Below the pieces are notes generated by a model. That model ran no database searches. It was not told the origin of the DNA and was given only the letters and a program-made list of their open reading frames with translations. A stretch of 64,000 nt of DNA from Agrobacterium cavarae. GTDB lineage: Bacteria; Pseudomonadota; Alphaproteobacteria; Rhizobiales; Rhizobiaceae. Made by a program: the position numbers and the translations under genes. Shown here one piece after another: positions 1 to 8,111 of this stretch (positions within the stretch are counted from its first letter, which is position 1; each line of letters begins with the position of its first letter). The stretch spans positions 186,001 to 250,000 of the forward strand of contig NZ_SISF01000032.1 of the NCBI RefSeq assembly GCF_004310285.1. Reading direction: 5' to 3'.

Positions 1-307
1 CCACATAATCGGTCTTCAGGGTATCGAGCTTAAGCGCGTCTCGAACGTGATCCGCAATCCTTTGACATATATCGATGGAGTAACCGCGCACGACGCCATC
101 CGGCGTCACATAGGAAAACGGCAGTTCGTCCTGACGGTGCCCGAACGTGATCGTCTTGGTACGCGCAATCTTGTCGAGGGTCGGGCTCTTCAACTCCTCA
201 GCCCCAGCAGAAAGCGTGAGAAACGGCGAAGAGACGAGCGCGGCGAACAAAGTGGGAATGACCGAGCGGCGCATCAGCCCACGGAGGGTAAGAGAAATAC
301 GCTTCAT
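1..307 (-). CDS. Amino-acid ABC transporter periplasmic binding protein, N-terminal part (cut by window edge)
   Basis: The reverse strand reads an open frame from an ATG at 307 to the window edge, about 102 residues. The protein starts with a basic, hydrophobic signal peptide (MKRISLTLRGLMRRS... to about residue 36) and continues with features of the SBP_bac_3 fold: TFGHRQDELPFSY, then PDGVVRGYSIDICQRIADH. This resembles the glutamate/aspartate-type GltI proteins, which capture the ligand in the periplasm. It starts 10 bp after the stop of the GGDEF-EAL gene on the same strand, so the two are probably cotranscribed. The C-terminal two thirds are outside the window, so the ligand cannot be judged. 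Confidence 0.8.
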   Translation of the reverse strand, partial: MKRISLTLRGLMRRSVIPTLFAALVSSPFLTLSAGAEELKSPTLDKIARTKTITFGHRQDELPFSYVTPDGVVRGYSIDICQRIADHVRDALKLDTLKTDYV

Positions 308-317
308 GTCTCTACTC

Positions 318-2528
318 CTAGCGGTGCACCATCTTTGCGGGTGCGGAACGATAATGGCTCTCGATATCGGCAAGTGGCATGGGGCGGCCAAGGTAATAGC
401 CCTGCAACAGGTCGCATCCGGCAGCACGAAGCAGCGAAAGCTGTTCTGGCGTTTCCACGCCCTCCGCCGTCGTTTTCAATCCAAGTCCTGCGGCGATGTG
501 GATTACACCTTGAATGATTGCCAGGCTCTGCGTGCTGGTCATCACGTCGGCAATGAAGCTGCGGTCGATCTTGATCTTGCTGATCGGCAGTTTGGTCAGA
601 TAGGCAAGGCTCGAATAGCCGGTTCCGAAATCATCAAGCGCGATCCTGACCCCGAGCGCCTGAATGTCTTGCAGACATGTGATGGCCTCCGAGCCGGAGA
701 GCAGAACCGTTTCCGTCAACTCGATCTCAAGCCGAGATGGCGGCAAGCCGCTGTCATTCAGCGCCCTTTGCACCTTCTCGACAAGATCGCCCTGCTGTAG
801 CTCGATCGCCGAAATGTTGACGGCCACTGTGGCCTCGTTCGGCAATCGCATGGCCTCCTGGCAGGCCCGCTTCAACACCCAGTCGCCGATCGCACAGATC
901 TGGCCGGTCTTTTCGGCCAGCGGAATGAAGTCGTCGGGTGTTACCCAGCCGCGAACCGGGTGCTGCCAGCGCACCAGCGCTTCATAGCCAACAGGCTCGG
1001 GATTGGAGAAGCAGAAAATCGGCTGGTAGTGCAGCACGAATTCGTCCCGCTGGACCGCGAGGTCCAGGTCCTGCTGCAGTTCGTGGTCCTGTTCTTTCGA
1101 CATTTCCATGCCGTGTTCGAAGAACTGGAAATTCCCGCGGCCGCCTGACTTGGCGCAGTACAGCGCCACATCGGCGTGTTTGAGCAGCTCGGACATGTCG
1201 TGACCGTGAAGGGGCGCTATCGAAATACCGACGCTGGCCCCGACGGAGGCCTCTTTGCCCAGCAACATGAAAGGGTGCGATGCGGAGGTGATGATGCCCT
1301 TCGCCAGGCGACTTGCCTCACGCACCGCATTTTTACGAAAGATCTGCAGGATTGCGAACTCGTCACCGCCTAGTCGAGCCACCATGTCCTGCGGCCCGAT
1401 CAGTTGCAGCAGGCGCTCTGCGAAGGATACGAGAAGAGCATCGCCGCTTGCGTGGCCCAACACGTCATTGACCGCCTTGAAGCGATCAAGATCGAGAAGC
1501 ATGACATTGAACCGTCGACCATTCGCCAGTTCCCCAATCTCGCTCTCCAGCCGCTTGCTGAAGAAGGCTCGGTTTGGCAGTCCGGTCAGCGGATCGTGAT
1601 GGGCAAGATGCTCCATCTGTTTCGCCACGTCGCGGATCTGGCGCAGGTTCTCCCGCTCGACCACGGCTTCGCGCACCTTCTCGATCGCGACCGCCACGCG
1701 GCCGATCTCGTCCTTGCGATGTTGAAACGGCGTCACCGAGGCCGTGTCGTCATGGGCGATTTTGGTGAGTGCTTCGATCAGCGCCGGCACTGGCATGAAG
1801 ACCTTGCGCATCAGAAGTGCAACGACCCCGCCGGTCACGAGCAAAATGGTGATCAGAAGCGCAAGCGAATTCTGTAAAAGCTTCGTTTGTGTTTCGAGAA
1901 GCTCGGAAGCCTCGCCAATCGTCGTGACCACACTGCCCTGCAGCTTTCCATTCTGATCGACCACCGGAACGAAAGCAATGAAGTGCCGCACCGTACCAAG
2001 CTCGGCAAAGCCCACGTAGAACGCATCCATCGCCGTGCCTTCTGGCAAAGTCAGCGAGATGTTCTCCACCTCCCCCAGCGCGTCGGCGGAACTGGTAAAG
2101 GTCTGACCAGTGGGGTCCTTTTGAAAAATCCAGACATTGTTCTTGGTTTGCGCAGCGGCAAGCGCCAGAACGTCCCCGGGATTGAAGCCCGTATCCAAAA
2201 TGGAGGCATCGTCACCCAGCGGTCGCTCGCTGGTGATCTTGACGATCTGGCCGCTGCTATCACTGTCGATGGAGATGAAGGTGTAGATGGTGCGGATCGC
2301 AGAACTCGTCACCTGCGCGTTCAGTTCTGCCTCGCGACGCCATTGGTCAAGCGAGTCCCGCTGCACCATCACCCAGCCAACAGCAGCGCCAACGAGATAG
2401 GCAAGCACGACACTGGACACGAGCGAAACGGTGATCTTCCAGAACAACGACTGATACCAGACAATTCTGGCCGGCCGTGCTGGCGCTTCTGCCTCAAAAT
2501 GATCCGCACTTTCCGTGCTCAAGAGCAT
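318..2528 (-). CDS. Membrane-bound GGDEF-EAL cyclic-di-GMP protein
   Basis: A 736-residue inner-membrane signalling protein. A first membrane segment at about 28-52 and a second at about 220-240 enclose a roughly 165-residue extracytoplasmic sensor region. A HAMP-like linker (about 240-295), a GGDEF domain with an intact GGDEF motif at 387-391, and an EAL domain with EAL at 516-518, DDFGTG at 632-637 and AEGVET at 688-693 follow. Both active sites look complete, so it could make and degrade c-di-GMP. The inhibitory RxxD site before GGDEF is missing (GPQD), suggesting no product feedback. The downstream binding-protein gene, 10 bp away, suggests that a bound small molecule is relayed to the sensor region; that is inference. 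Confidence 0.9.
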   Translation of the reverse strand: MLLSTESADHFEAEAPARPARIVWYQSLFWKITVSLVSSVVLAYLVGAAVGWVMVQRDSLDQWRREAELNAQVTSSAIRTIYTFISIDSDSSGQIVKITSERPLGDDASILDTGFNPGDVLALAAAQTKNNVWIFQKDPTGQTFTSSADALGEVENISLTLPEGTAMDAFYVGFAELGTVRHFIAFVPVVDQNGKLQGSVVTTIGEASELLETQTKLLQNSLALLITILLVTGGVVALLMRKVFMPVPALIEALTKIAHDDTASVTPFQHRKDEIGRVAVAIEKVREAVVERENLRQIRDVAKQMEHLAHHDPLTGLPNRAFFSKRLESEIGELANGRRFNVMLLDLDRFKAVNDVLGHASGDALLVSFAERLLQLIGPQDMVARLGGDEFAILQIFRKNAVREASRLAKGIITSASHPFMLLGKEASVGASVGISIAPLHGHDMSELLKHADVALYCAKSGGRGNFQFFEHGMEMSKEQDHELQQDLDLAVQRDEFVLHYQPIFCFSNPEPVGYEALVRWQHPVRGWVTPDDFIPLAEKTGQICAIGDWVLKRACQEAMRLPNEATVAVNISAIELQQGDLVEKVQRALNDSGLPPSRLEIELTETVLLSGSEAITCLQDIQALGVRIALDDFGTGYSSLAYLTKLPISKIKIDRSFIADVMTSTQSLAIIQGVIHIAAGLGLKTTAEGVETPEQLSLLRAAGCDLLQGYYLGRPMPLADIESHYRSAPAKMVHR

Positions 2529-2790
2529 CTGGCTCTCACTTTGGCCTCTTATGAAAGAGAAATCAGGTCAAAATTATCTTCTAGCGTCTCGTTACGTCGC
2601 AGTTTGAAACACCACTGTTCAGCAAGAGAGTAAAAATATCCTCACATGGTTCGGCAGGATTCGATGCAATGGATAAAAAAGAGCAAATAAATCGATCCGG
2701 GTAACCGCACGGCTGTCCAGTTTTAGGTCTGGATTGAAGATCGCTGCGGCTATAAATATCGCGCTTGGCATGCGGAAAGAAAATCGGCTT

Positions 2791-3723
2791 ATGGCAATAC
2801 TGAAGTTTACCGATCGGACGAAGAACAAGAGCGCGCATGCCGCGAAAGATATGAGTTCTCTCCTCAATCCGTATTCCATCGAGGTGACGCCGAAGACCGC
2901 TGCGAAGATCAGTGACTTTTCCAGGCTCCTGCCGCCTGGAACACGAGTCTATATTGCCCACATCACCGGGACATCGATCCAGGACATGGTCGCGACGGCG
3001 AAAAGGCTGCGCCGGGACGGGTTCGCCGTCATGCCGCATTTTCCCGCACGCAGCATTCCCGACATCGCCACTCTGGGGAGTTGGATAGAACTTTATCGCA
3101 ATGAGGCTGACGTGACCGAGGCCCTGTTGCTGGGCGGCGGAGAGACGCGTCCGGTCGGCACGATCGAAAGCTCGATCCACTTGCTGGAAAGCGGTCTCTT
3201 CGACCGGCATGGTTTCAAACGGCTGCATGTGGCGGGCCACCCGGAAGGGAGCCGTGACATCGATCCGGACGGCACGACCAGCAATGTCGATAGCGCTTTG
3301 AAGTGGAAAACGGACTTCTCTCGAATGACCGATGCCGAGATGGCGATCGTCACGCAGTTCGGTTTCGAGCCCGGGGTGATCACAACTTGGGCGGAGCGAA
3401 TTGCAGAGTCGGGCGTCAGTCTTCCAATCCATGTGGGGATCGCGGGCCCGGCCAAACTGCAGACCCTCATCAAGTTCGCCATTTCCTGCGGCGTCGGCCC
3501 CTCATTGAAGGTGCTGCAAAAGCGGGCTTTGGACGTGACGCGATTGCTCATGCCCTATGAGCCGACCGAGATGGTGAACGCGCTGACGGCTTATGTCGAG
3601 AACAATCCGGCGTCGCTGATATCGCAACTCCACCTCTTTCCTCTGGGTGGAATTGAGCCGGCAGCGCGCTGGGTTGGAGACAACACCGTAACCCAGCCTC
3701 AAACTGCCACTGGCACGTCGTAA
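2791..3723 (+). CDS. Methylenetetrahydrofolate reductase-like protein
   Basis: About 310 residues from the ATG at 2791. In-frame TTG (2734) and ATG (2770) starts lie upstream, but none has a clear Shine-Dalgarno site. The sequence has the look of the MTHFR TIM barrel: VYIAHITGT, a lysine/arginine-rich helix, VMPHFPARSI, then LLLGGG, HVAGHPEGS, and a FGFEPGVI... IHVGIAGPA segment. Family members bind FAD and folate and handle one-carbon units. It differs from a canonical MetF in its N-terminus. Such paralogues in rhizobia can sit near one-carbon or methylated-amine genes, but neither neighbour here is of that kind. The exact substrate is not known. Confidence 0.75.
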   Translation: MAILKFTDRTKNKSAHAAKDMSSLLNPYSIEVTPKTAAKISDFSRLLPPGTRVYIAHITGTSIQDMVATAKRLRRDGFAVMPHFPARSIPDIATLGSWIELYRNEADVTEALLLGGGETRPVGTIESSIHLLESGLFDRHGFKRLHVAGHPEGSRDIDPDGTTSNVDSALKWKTDFSRMTDAEMAIVTQFGFEPGVITTWAERIAESGVSLPIHVGIAGPAKLQTLIKFAISCGVGPSLKVLQKRALDVTRLLMPYEPTEMVNALTAYVENNPASLISQLHLFPLGGIEPAARWVGDNTVTQPQTATGTS

Positions 3724-3756
3724 TATAGAGCAGAAGGCGTTGGCGCGACCGAGCCT

Positions 3757-4671
3757 CTACCGACTCGAAGCGAATGCCAGTCCCAGCACGGCCGCCCCGA
3801 CGAGACCGGGCTCAATGGCACACTCAGCCTTGACCACGAGCGGCCTTTGGAATTTGCGGAGAATTCTTGCTCTCACGGCGTGATCGAGCGCCTCGATCAG
3901 CGGCAGCGAGTTGGATAGGCCTCCGCCAACCGGAACGATTGTCGCACCGGTCATGTTGATGACGAGCGACAGGGGTCCTGCGAGAATGTCGATATAGATA
4001 TCGATCGTGCGCGCAGCTTTTTCATCGCCGTCCTGCCAGGCAGCAAGGATCTCTTCCGCCCTCATCTCGGTGCCGGTCAGGTGACGGTGAAGCTTCTCCA
4101 TGCCGCGAGCGCTGCCAATGGCATCGACACACCCATCGAGGCCGCAGCCGCAGGCAAAGCGCGGCAGTTCCACAGCGGGATTGCCGGCGCGCGTGGCAGC
4201 AACGGGGCCATGGCCCCACTCCCCGGCAAAACCGCCGGCGCTGTTGATCAGCTTGCCATCCACAACGAGACCACCACCGACACCCGTGCCGAGAATGGCC
4301 CCGAAGACGACGCGATGTCCGCGCCCTGCGCCTGCGCCATATTCCGCAAGCGCGCAGCAATCCGCATCATTGGCAATCAGCACGGGAATCCCAAGCGCTG
4401 CCTCGAGGTCTGCTTCCAACAGGCGTCCATGAGCGCAGGGGATATTGGCAATGTTGGCACGGTCGGTATCGGGATCGATGACGCCTGCAATCGACAGCGC
4501 GACGCAGTCCGGCCTCTCTCCGATCTCGTCGATCACGGATCTCAACACATCGACAAAGGCATCGAAATCATGGATCGGCGTTTGCCGGCGTGCAACCGGG
4601 CGGATGTCGTCGACAGCCCAGGCGCCAGCGCCCTTGATGGCGGTGCCGCCAATATCGAAACAGACGATCAA
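3757..4671 (-). CDS. ROK-family sugar kinase, probably for N-acetylglucosamine or related amino sugar
   Basis: 304 residues if translation starts at TTG 4671, whose TTGA overlaps the TGA stop of nagA by four bases. AAAGGGG upstream serves as ribosome site, and the protein then begins directly with the phosphate-binding motif (CFDIGGTAIKG). The ROK zinc motif is visible as CGCGLDGCVD, with Asp where Glu is usual. IANDADCCALAEYGAG and LGTGVGGGLVVDG are further ROK signatures. It is the last gene of the GntR-SIS-nagA-ROK operon, so phosphorylation of GlcNAc or another hexosamine at C6 is the likely role. A longer start upstream would lie within nagA and add an unconserved basic stretch. Confidence 0.85.
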   Translation of the reverse strand: MIVCFDIGGTAIKGAGAWAVDDIRPVARRQTPIHDFDAFVDVLRSVIDEIGERPDCVALSIAGVIDPDTDRANIANIPCAHGRLLEADLEAALGIPVLIANDADCCALAEYGAGAGRGHRVVFGAILGTGVGGGLVVDGKLINSAGGFAGEWGHGPVAATRAGNPAVELPRFACGCGLDGCVDAIGSARGMEKLHRHLTGTEMRAEEILAAWQDGDEKAARTIDIYIDILAGPLSLVINMTGATIVPVGGGLSNSLPLIEALDHAVRARILRKFQRPLVVKAECAIEPGLVGAAVLGLAFASSR

Positions 4672-5849
4672 GCCGCAGCCCCTTTTGAAAAATCTTCGCC
4701 GAAGACGCAAGCGCCGGCGATGAAGGTCGCCATCAAAGATAGATCCGGCTTCAGTACCAGCAGATCGGCATCCATCCCGGCGGCGAGACTGCCCTTGGTG
4801 GCGCAGCCAATCGCCTCGGCCGGATACAGCGAAGCCATATTCAACGCTTCCGTCAAAGGCAGTCCGATATGCTCATGGGCAAAGCGCACGCAAGAGAGCA
4901 TATCGATATCGGCGCCCGCAAGCGTACCATCAGCAAGCGTCAACCGTCCGCCACGGCGGAACACTTCACGATCATTAAGGAGGAAACCCTGCTGATCGGT
5001 GCCGATGGTCGACATGGCGTCGGTGACCAGGAATATCCGCCCCGGTCCCTGCTTGGCAGCGAGCGCCACCTGAATGACAATCGGATCAACATGAAAGCCA
5101 TCCGCAATCAGGCCACAGGACAAGCGGCCATTGGCCAGCGCCACACCAACCAGACCCGGTTCGCGATTTTCCATCTGGCTCATCGCATTGAAGAGATGCG
5201 TGACCATGGAGGCGCCAGCCGAAACGTAAGGCAAAATGTCCCGCGCCTTGGCATTGGTGTGACCAAGGCTCACAACATATCCCGCCTCAACAAGTTTGGT
5301 GACGTCGGCGGGCGAGACGCTTTCGGGCGCCAGCGTGATAAGAGCCTCGCCGAAGTGACCGGCTTTTTCCACGAGGAATTGCAGATCGTCACTTTCAAGC
5401 GGGCGGATCAGCGAAGGATCGTGGGTTCCCTTGCGGGCGACCGAGAGATGCGGGCCCTCCAGATGGAGACCGAGATAGCCTGGCACCTTTTCCGCAAAGG
5501 CGGCAATACCCGCTGCAACGGCCTTGCTCCGGATATCGACCGTATCGGTAATCAGGGTGGGCATAAGGGCGGTCGTGCCATAGGCAGCATGCGCCGAGCA
5601 GATCGTGCGAATGCCGTCGAGATCAGGCTGGTTGTTCAGCAATACACCGCCGCCGCCATTCACCTGAAGATCGATGAATCCTGGAACGATGAGGCCACCC
5701 GCCACATCACGACGCTCGATGGAAGACGATAGATCTGCCACCGGCAAAATGGCCTTGATCCGGCCGTTTTCGACAACAAGCGCGTGGCCATCCAGAAAGA
5801 CAGCCCCGTCGAAAATCCGGCCACCACACAGCGCGAATGAGCCAATCAT
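4668..5849 (-). CDS. nagA: N-acetylglucosamine-6-phosphate deacetylase
   Basis: 393 residues, the normal length for NagA. It hydrolyses GlcNAc-6-phosphate to glucosamine-6-phosphate and acetate in the cytoplasm. Visible active-site elements are HLEGPH (Glu131), GHTNA (His197), THLFNAM (His218), DGFH (His253) and the catalytic Asp277 in VTDAM, with spacing close to E. coli NagA. Its ATG overlaps the stop of the SIS-deaminase gene by four bases (ATGA), and its stop overlaps the TTG of the ROK kinase, so the three are translationally coupled. Confidence 0.96.
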   Translation of the reverse strand: MIGSFALCGGRIFDGAVFLDGHALVVENGRIKAILPVADLSSSIERRDVAGGLIVPGFIDLQVNGGGGVLLNNQPDLDGIRTICSAHAAYGTTALMPTLITDTVDIRSKAVAAGIAAFAEKVPGYLGLHLEGPHLSVARKGTHDPSLIRPLESDDLQFLVEKAGHFGEALITLAPESVSPADVTKLVEAGYVVSLGHTNAKARDILPYVSAGASMVTHLFNAMSQMENREPGLVGVALANGRLSCGLIADGFHVDPIVIQVALAAKQGPGRIFLVTDAMSTIGTDQQGFLLNDREVFRRGGRLTLADGTLAGADIDMLSCVRFAHEHIGLPLTEALNMASLYPAEAIGCATKGSLAAGMDADLLVLKPDLSLMATFIAGACVFGEDFSKGAAA

Positions 5850-6868
5850 CGTGTTTCCGTCACCTTCTTGAGGGCTGCAGGCTTGTCAGGATCAAAGCCC
5901 CGCGCGCGCGACAGCATTTCGACCATGCCATAGTAAGGAACGATCAGGGCCAGAGCATCGGTCAGCGGGTGACCCGTCTCTACAAAGGGAAGAATGGTGG
6001 CGCCCCTGCCCTTGTCGGACGTCATATAGACATTGGCATTCTTGCCGACGAGACCCGATGCGGTTTCGGCAATCGAGGCTTCCGCCTTGTCACGCGCAGC
6101 AAAGGCGATCACCGGGAAGCTTTCGGCAACCAGCGAAACCGGACCATGCAGCACCTCAGCGGATGAATAGGCTTCGGCGTGCAACTCGCAGGTTTCCTTG
6201 CACTTCAGCGCCGCCTCCGTCGCAATGGCAAGTGCCGGCCCACGGCCGAGCATGTAGAGAGATTCGGCCCTAGCCAGCGGCTCCACCAACACACTCCAGT
6301 CGAGCGCAAGCGCCTTATCGAGCTGGTCTGGGAGCGCTGCCACAGCTTTCTTCAAGGAGTCCGAGCCGCTCCATTGGGAAAGAACCGCCAGTCCTGCGAC
6401 GATCGAATTGACGTAGGACTTGGTGGCTGCCACCGCAATTTCCGGTCCGGCCTGGATATTGAGCGCAATCGAGGCGGTGTCGGCGAGAGGGGATGGCGTC
6501 GTATTAACGAGGGATAGGGTCAACGCGCCCCCCGCCTTCGCACCTTCCAACATCGAGACGATATCCGGGCTTGCACCCGACTGGGAGACCGCAAAGGCCG
6601 CAGCCCGCTCCAAGCGCAGTGGCGCCTTGTAGATCGAGGCCAATGACGGGCCGAGAGACGCGACCGGAAGGCCGAGTTCAAGCTCTATCGCATACTTCAG
6701 GAAATAGGCCGCATGGTCGGAAGAGCCGCGAGCGACGGTGACCACAACGGCCGGATCATGGGCCGCAAGAGCGCGTCCTGCCCGCGAAATATCGTCTTTC
6801 CCAGCATCCAGAAGCCGGGCCACGGCCTGGGGGATTTCGTCGATTTCGCGTCGCATCATTGTCGTCAT
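5846..6868 (-). CDS. SIS-domain aminosugar-6-phosphate deaminase (NagB-II/GlmS-like, no glutaminase domain)
   Basis: 340 residues made of two SIS sugar-isomerase domains, without the N-terminal glutaminase domain of GlmS. Typical motifs are ARGSSDHAAYFLKY near residue 47 and SQSGASPDIV near 95. A C-terminal GFDPDKP...LKKVTET tail is characteristic of GlmS-derived NagB-II deaminases. No classical NagB is present in the operon, so this protein should convert glucosamine-6-phosphate to fructose-6-phosphate and ammonia. It lies between the GntR regulator and nagA and overlaps nagA by four bases. AgaS-type galactosamine deamination is an alternative. Confidence 0.88.
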   Translation of the reverse strand: MTTMMRREIDEIPQAVARLLDAGKDDISRAGRALAAHDPAVVVTVARGSSDHAAYFLKYAIELELGLPVASLGPSLASIYKAPLRLERAAAFAVSQSGASPDIVSMLEGAKAGGALTLSLVNTTPSPLADTASIALNIQAGPEIAVAATKSYVNSIVAGLAVLSQWSGSDSLKKAVAALPDQLDKALALDWSVLVEPLARAESLYMLGRGPALAIATEAALKCKETCELHAEAYSSAEVLHGPVSLVAESFPVIAFAARDKAEASIAETASGLVGKNANVYMTSDKGRGATILPFVETGHPLTDALALIVPYYGMVEMLSRARGFDPDKPAALKKVTETR

Positions 6869-6891
6869 GAGTATGGCCTCTAAGGTTTTGA

Positions 6892-7641
6892 TCAGGCGCC
6901 GATCGTGAGTTCTGCGACGAGATCGTAGGCGTCGCTGCGATAAAGCGCAGTGGAGACTTCCATCACGCGCCCGGTATTGAGATAGGCGATACGCTGCACG
7001 GAAAGCGCTGCGGAGCCGGGTGGAACCTCCAGCAGCTCGCTTTCGTCATCGCGCAGTAGCACCGCGGAGATTCTCTGATTGGCGCGCACCGGGCGAATGT
7101 CGCGGGCGGCAAGCGCGAGATAGAGCGAGTCTTCGACCGTCTCAGGTTCGGGCAAAATATCGTCCGGAAGGCTGGTCCGCTCGAGCGCAATAGGCATATC
7201 GTCGGCGGTGCGCAAACGAAGGATCCGTGAAACGCGAGCCCCGCCCGAAAGGCCGAGCATCATGGTTTCCTCAGCTGTGGGAAATTTAAGCCCGCGCTCG
7301 ATCCAACGCGATCCTGCCACCATTCCACGACGACGCATATCTTCGGTAAAGGACGTCAATCGTGTCAGAGGCTGCTGCATCTTCGGCACCGGCTTGGCGA
7401 CGAAGGTTCCAGAACCGCGGCGCCGGACCAGAATGCCCTGCTCGACCAGCTCGTCGATCGCCTTTCGCACGGTCACCCGGCTGATCGCTGCGGCATCGGC
7501 GATGTCCCGTTCGGCTGGCAGGGCATCGCCGTGCTTCAATCGCCCATTGGATACGGCATCCTCGATCAAGCGGCGCAACTTCTGGTAAAGCGGCCCGCCC
7601 CGTAATGCCTGCAATTCACCAAACGGCAAAACACCGTCCAT
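6892..7641 (-). CDS. GntR/HutC-family transcriptional regulator of the amino-sugar operon
   Basis: 249 residues from ATG 7641, chosen because GGAGAGG lies six bases upstream; an in-frame start further upstream would add an unlikely Cys-rich segment. An N-terminal winged helix-turn-helix (LYQKLRRLIEDAV, LPAERDIADAAAISRVTVRKAIDELVEQGILVRRRGSGTFV, about 15-80) is followed by a UTRA ligand-binding domain (about 95-245). HutC-type regulators of this form (NagR, DasR, NagQ) sense phosphorylated amino sugars. First gene of the operon with the SIS enzyme, nagA and the ROK kinase, so it probably represses this operon and perhaps the divergent transporter genes. Confidence 0.9.
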   Translation of the reverse strand: MDGVLPFGELQALRGGPLYQKLRRLIEDAVSNGRLKHGDALPAERDIADAAAISRVTVRKAIDELVEQGILVRRRGSGTFVAKPVPKMQQPLTRLTSFTEDMRRRGMVAGSRWIERGLKFPTAEETMMLGLSGGARVSRILRLRTADDMPIALERTSLPDDILPEPETVEDSLYLALAARDIRPVRANQRISAVLLRDDESELLEVPPGSAALSVQRIAYLNTGRVMEVSTALYRSDAYDLVAELTIGA

Positions 7642-7709
7642 TGCGCCTCTCCGATCTTTGCCTGGGGAGATGGTCCGCCACCTACGGCAGAAATCGTCTC
7701 TCAGACACC

Positions 7710-7870
7710 ATACCAAAACTGATACCAATACAACGCCACATTGGCAATATGCAGGACCAATCAATCGATAAATGCCAAAATATCAGTGATTTCAACGCCG
7801 AACATATATTCCTCTGCGGCTTCGAAACAAATTTTTGTTCCACTGTAGACAGAAGGTATTTTTTTGGTAT
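7710..7870. promoter_or_regulatory. Possible GntR-type operator: repeated ATACCAA motifs
   Basis: ATACCAA occurs at 7710-7716 and again at 7722-7728 (12-bp period, same face of the helix roughly one turn apart) and as its inverse TTGGTAT at 7864-7870. HutC-type NagR/NagQ regulators bind short dyads containing TGGTAT/ATACCA-like half sites. Placement in the divergent promoter fits binding by the adjacent GntR protein, but the match is short and the assignment is an inference. Confidence 0.35.
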
Positions 7871-8003
7871 TAGTTATTAACAACGACGACCGGCCTGCGG
7901 AAAACCGAAAGTGGCTGGCGAGGGGAAATACCCAAGACTCCAGTGTTTAGACGTTTATCCTCCACGCCCAAAAAGCGGGAGACAAAGAAGAACATTCAGC
8001 GCG

Positions 8004-8018
8004 TGAAAATTATTTTCA
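8004..8018. promoter_or_regulatory. RpiR-type operator palindrome TGAAAATTATTTTCA
   Basis: A perfect 15-bp palindrome around a central T, about 94 bp before the dehydrogenase start. Two 13/15 matches occur at 15701-15715 and 15774-15788, next to the RpiR-family gene. MurR/RpiR regulators bind odd-length AT-rich palindromes of this kind, so this site probably places the ABC operon under the same RpiR protein. Confidence 0.65.
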
Positions 8019-8111
8019 TAGCCACACTCAATTGCGGTTTTTCCGGTTGACCATACCGGAAATTTGCAACAGGCTACGAAAATAAATTACGAAAAGGGGA
8101 GCTGCAAAGCC

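Larger units (their letters stand above)
7642..8111. other. Divergent promoter region between the GntR operon and the dehydrogenase-ABC operon
   Basis: 470 bp of AT-rich sequence without a credible gene. It holds the ribosome site of the GntR gene at its left end, three ATACCAA-type motifs, one perfect TGAAAAT-type palindrome and the ribosome site AGGGGAG of the dehydrogenase gene at its right end. Confidence 0.7.

Noticed and set aside
2581..3432. A 283-codon open frame on the minus strand
   Set aside because: Overlaps the MTHFR-like gene on the other strand; that gene has a recognisable fold and this frame does not.
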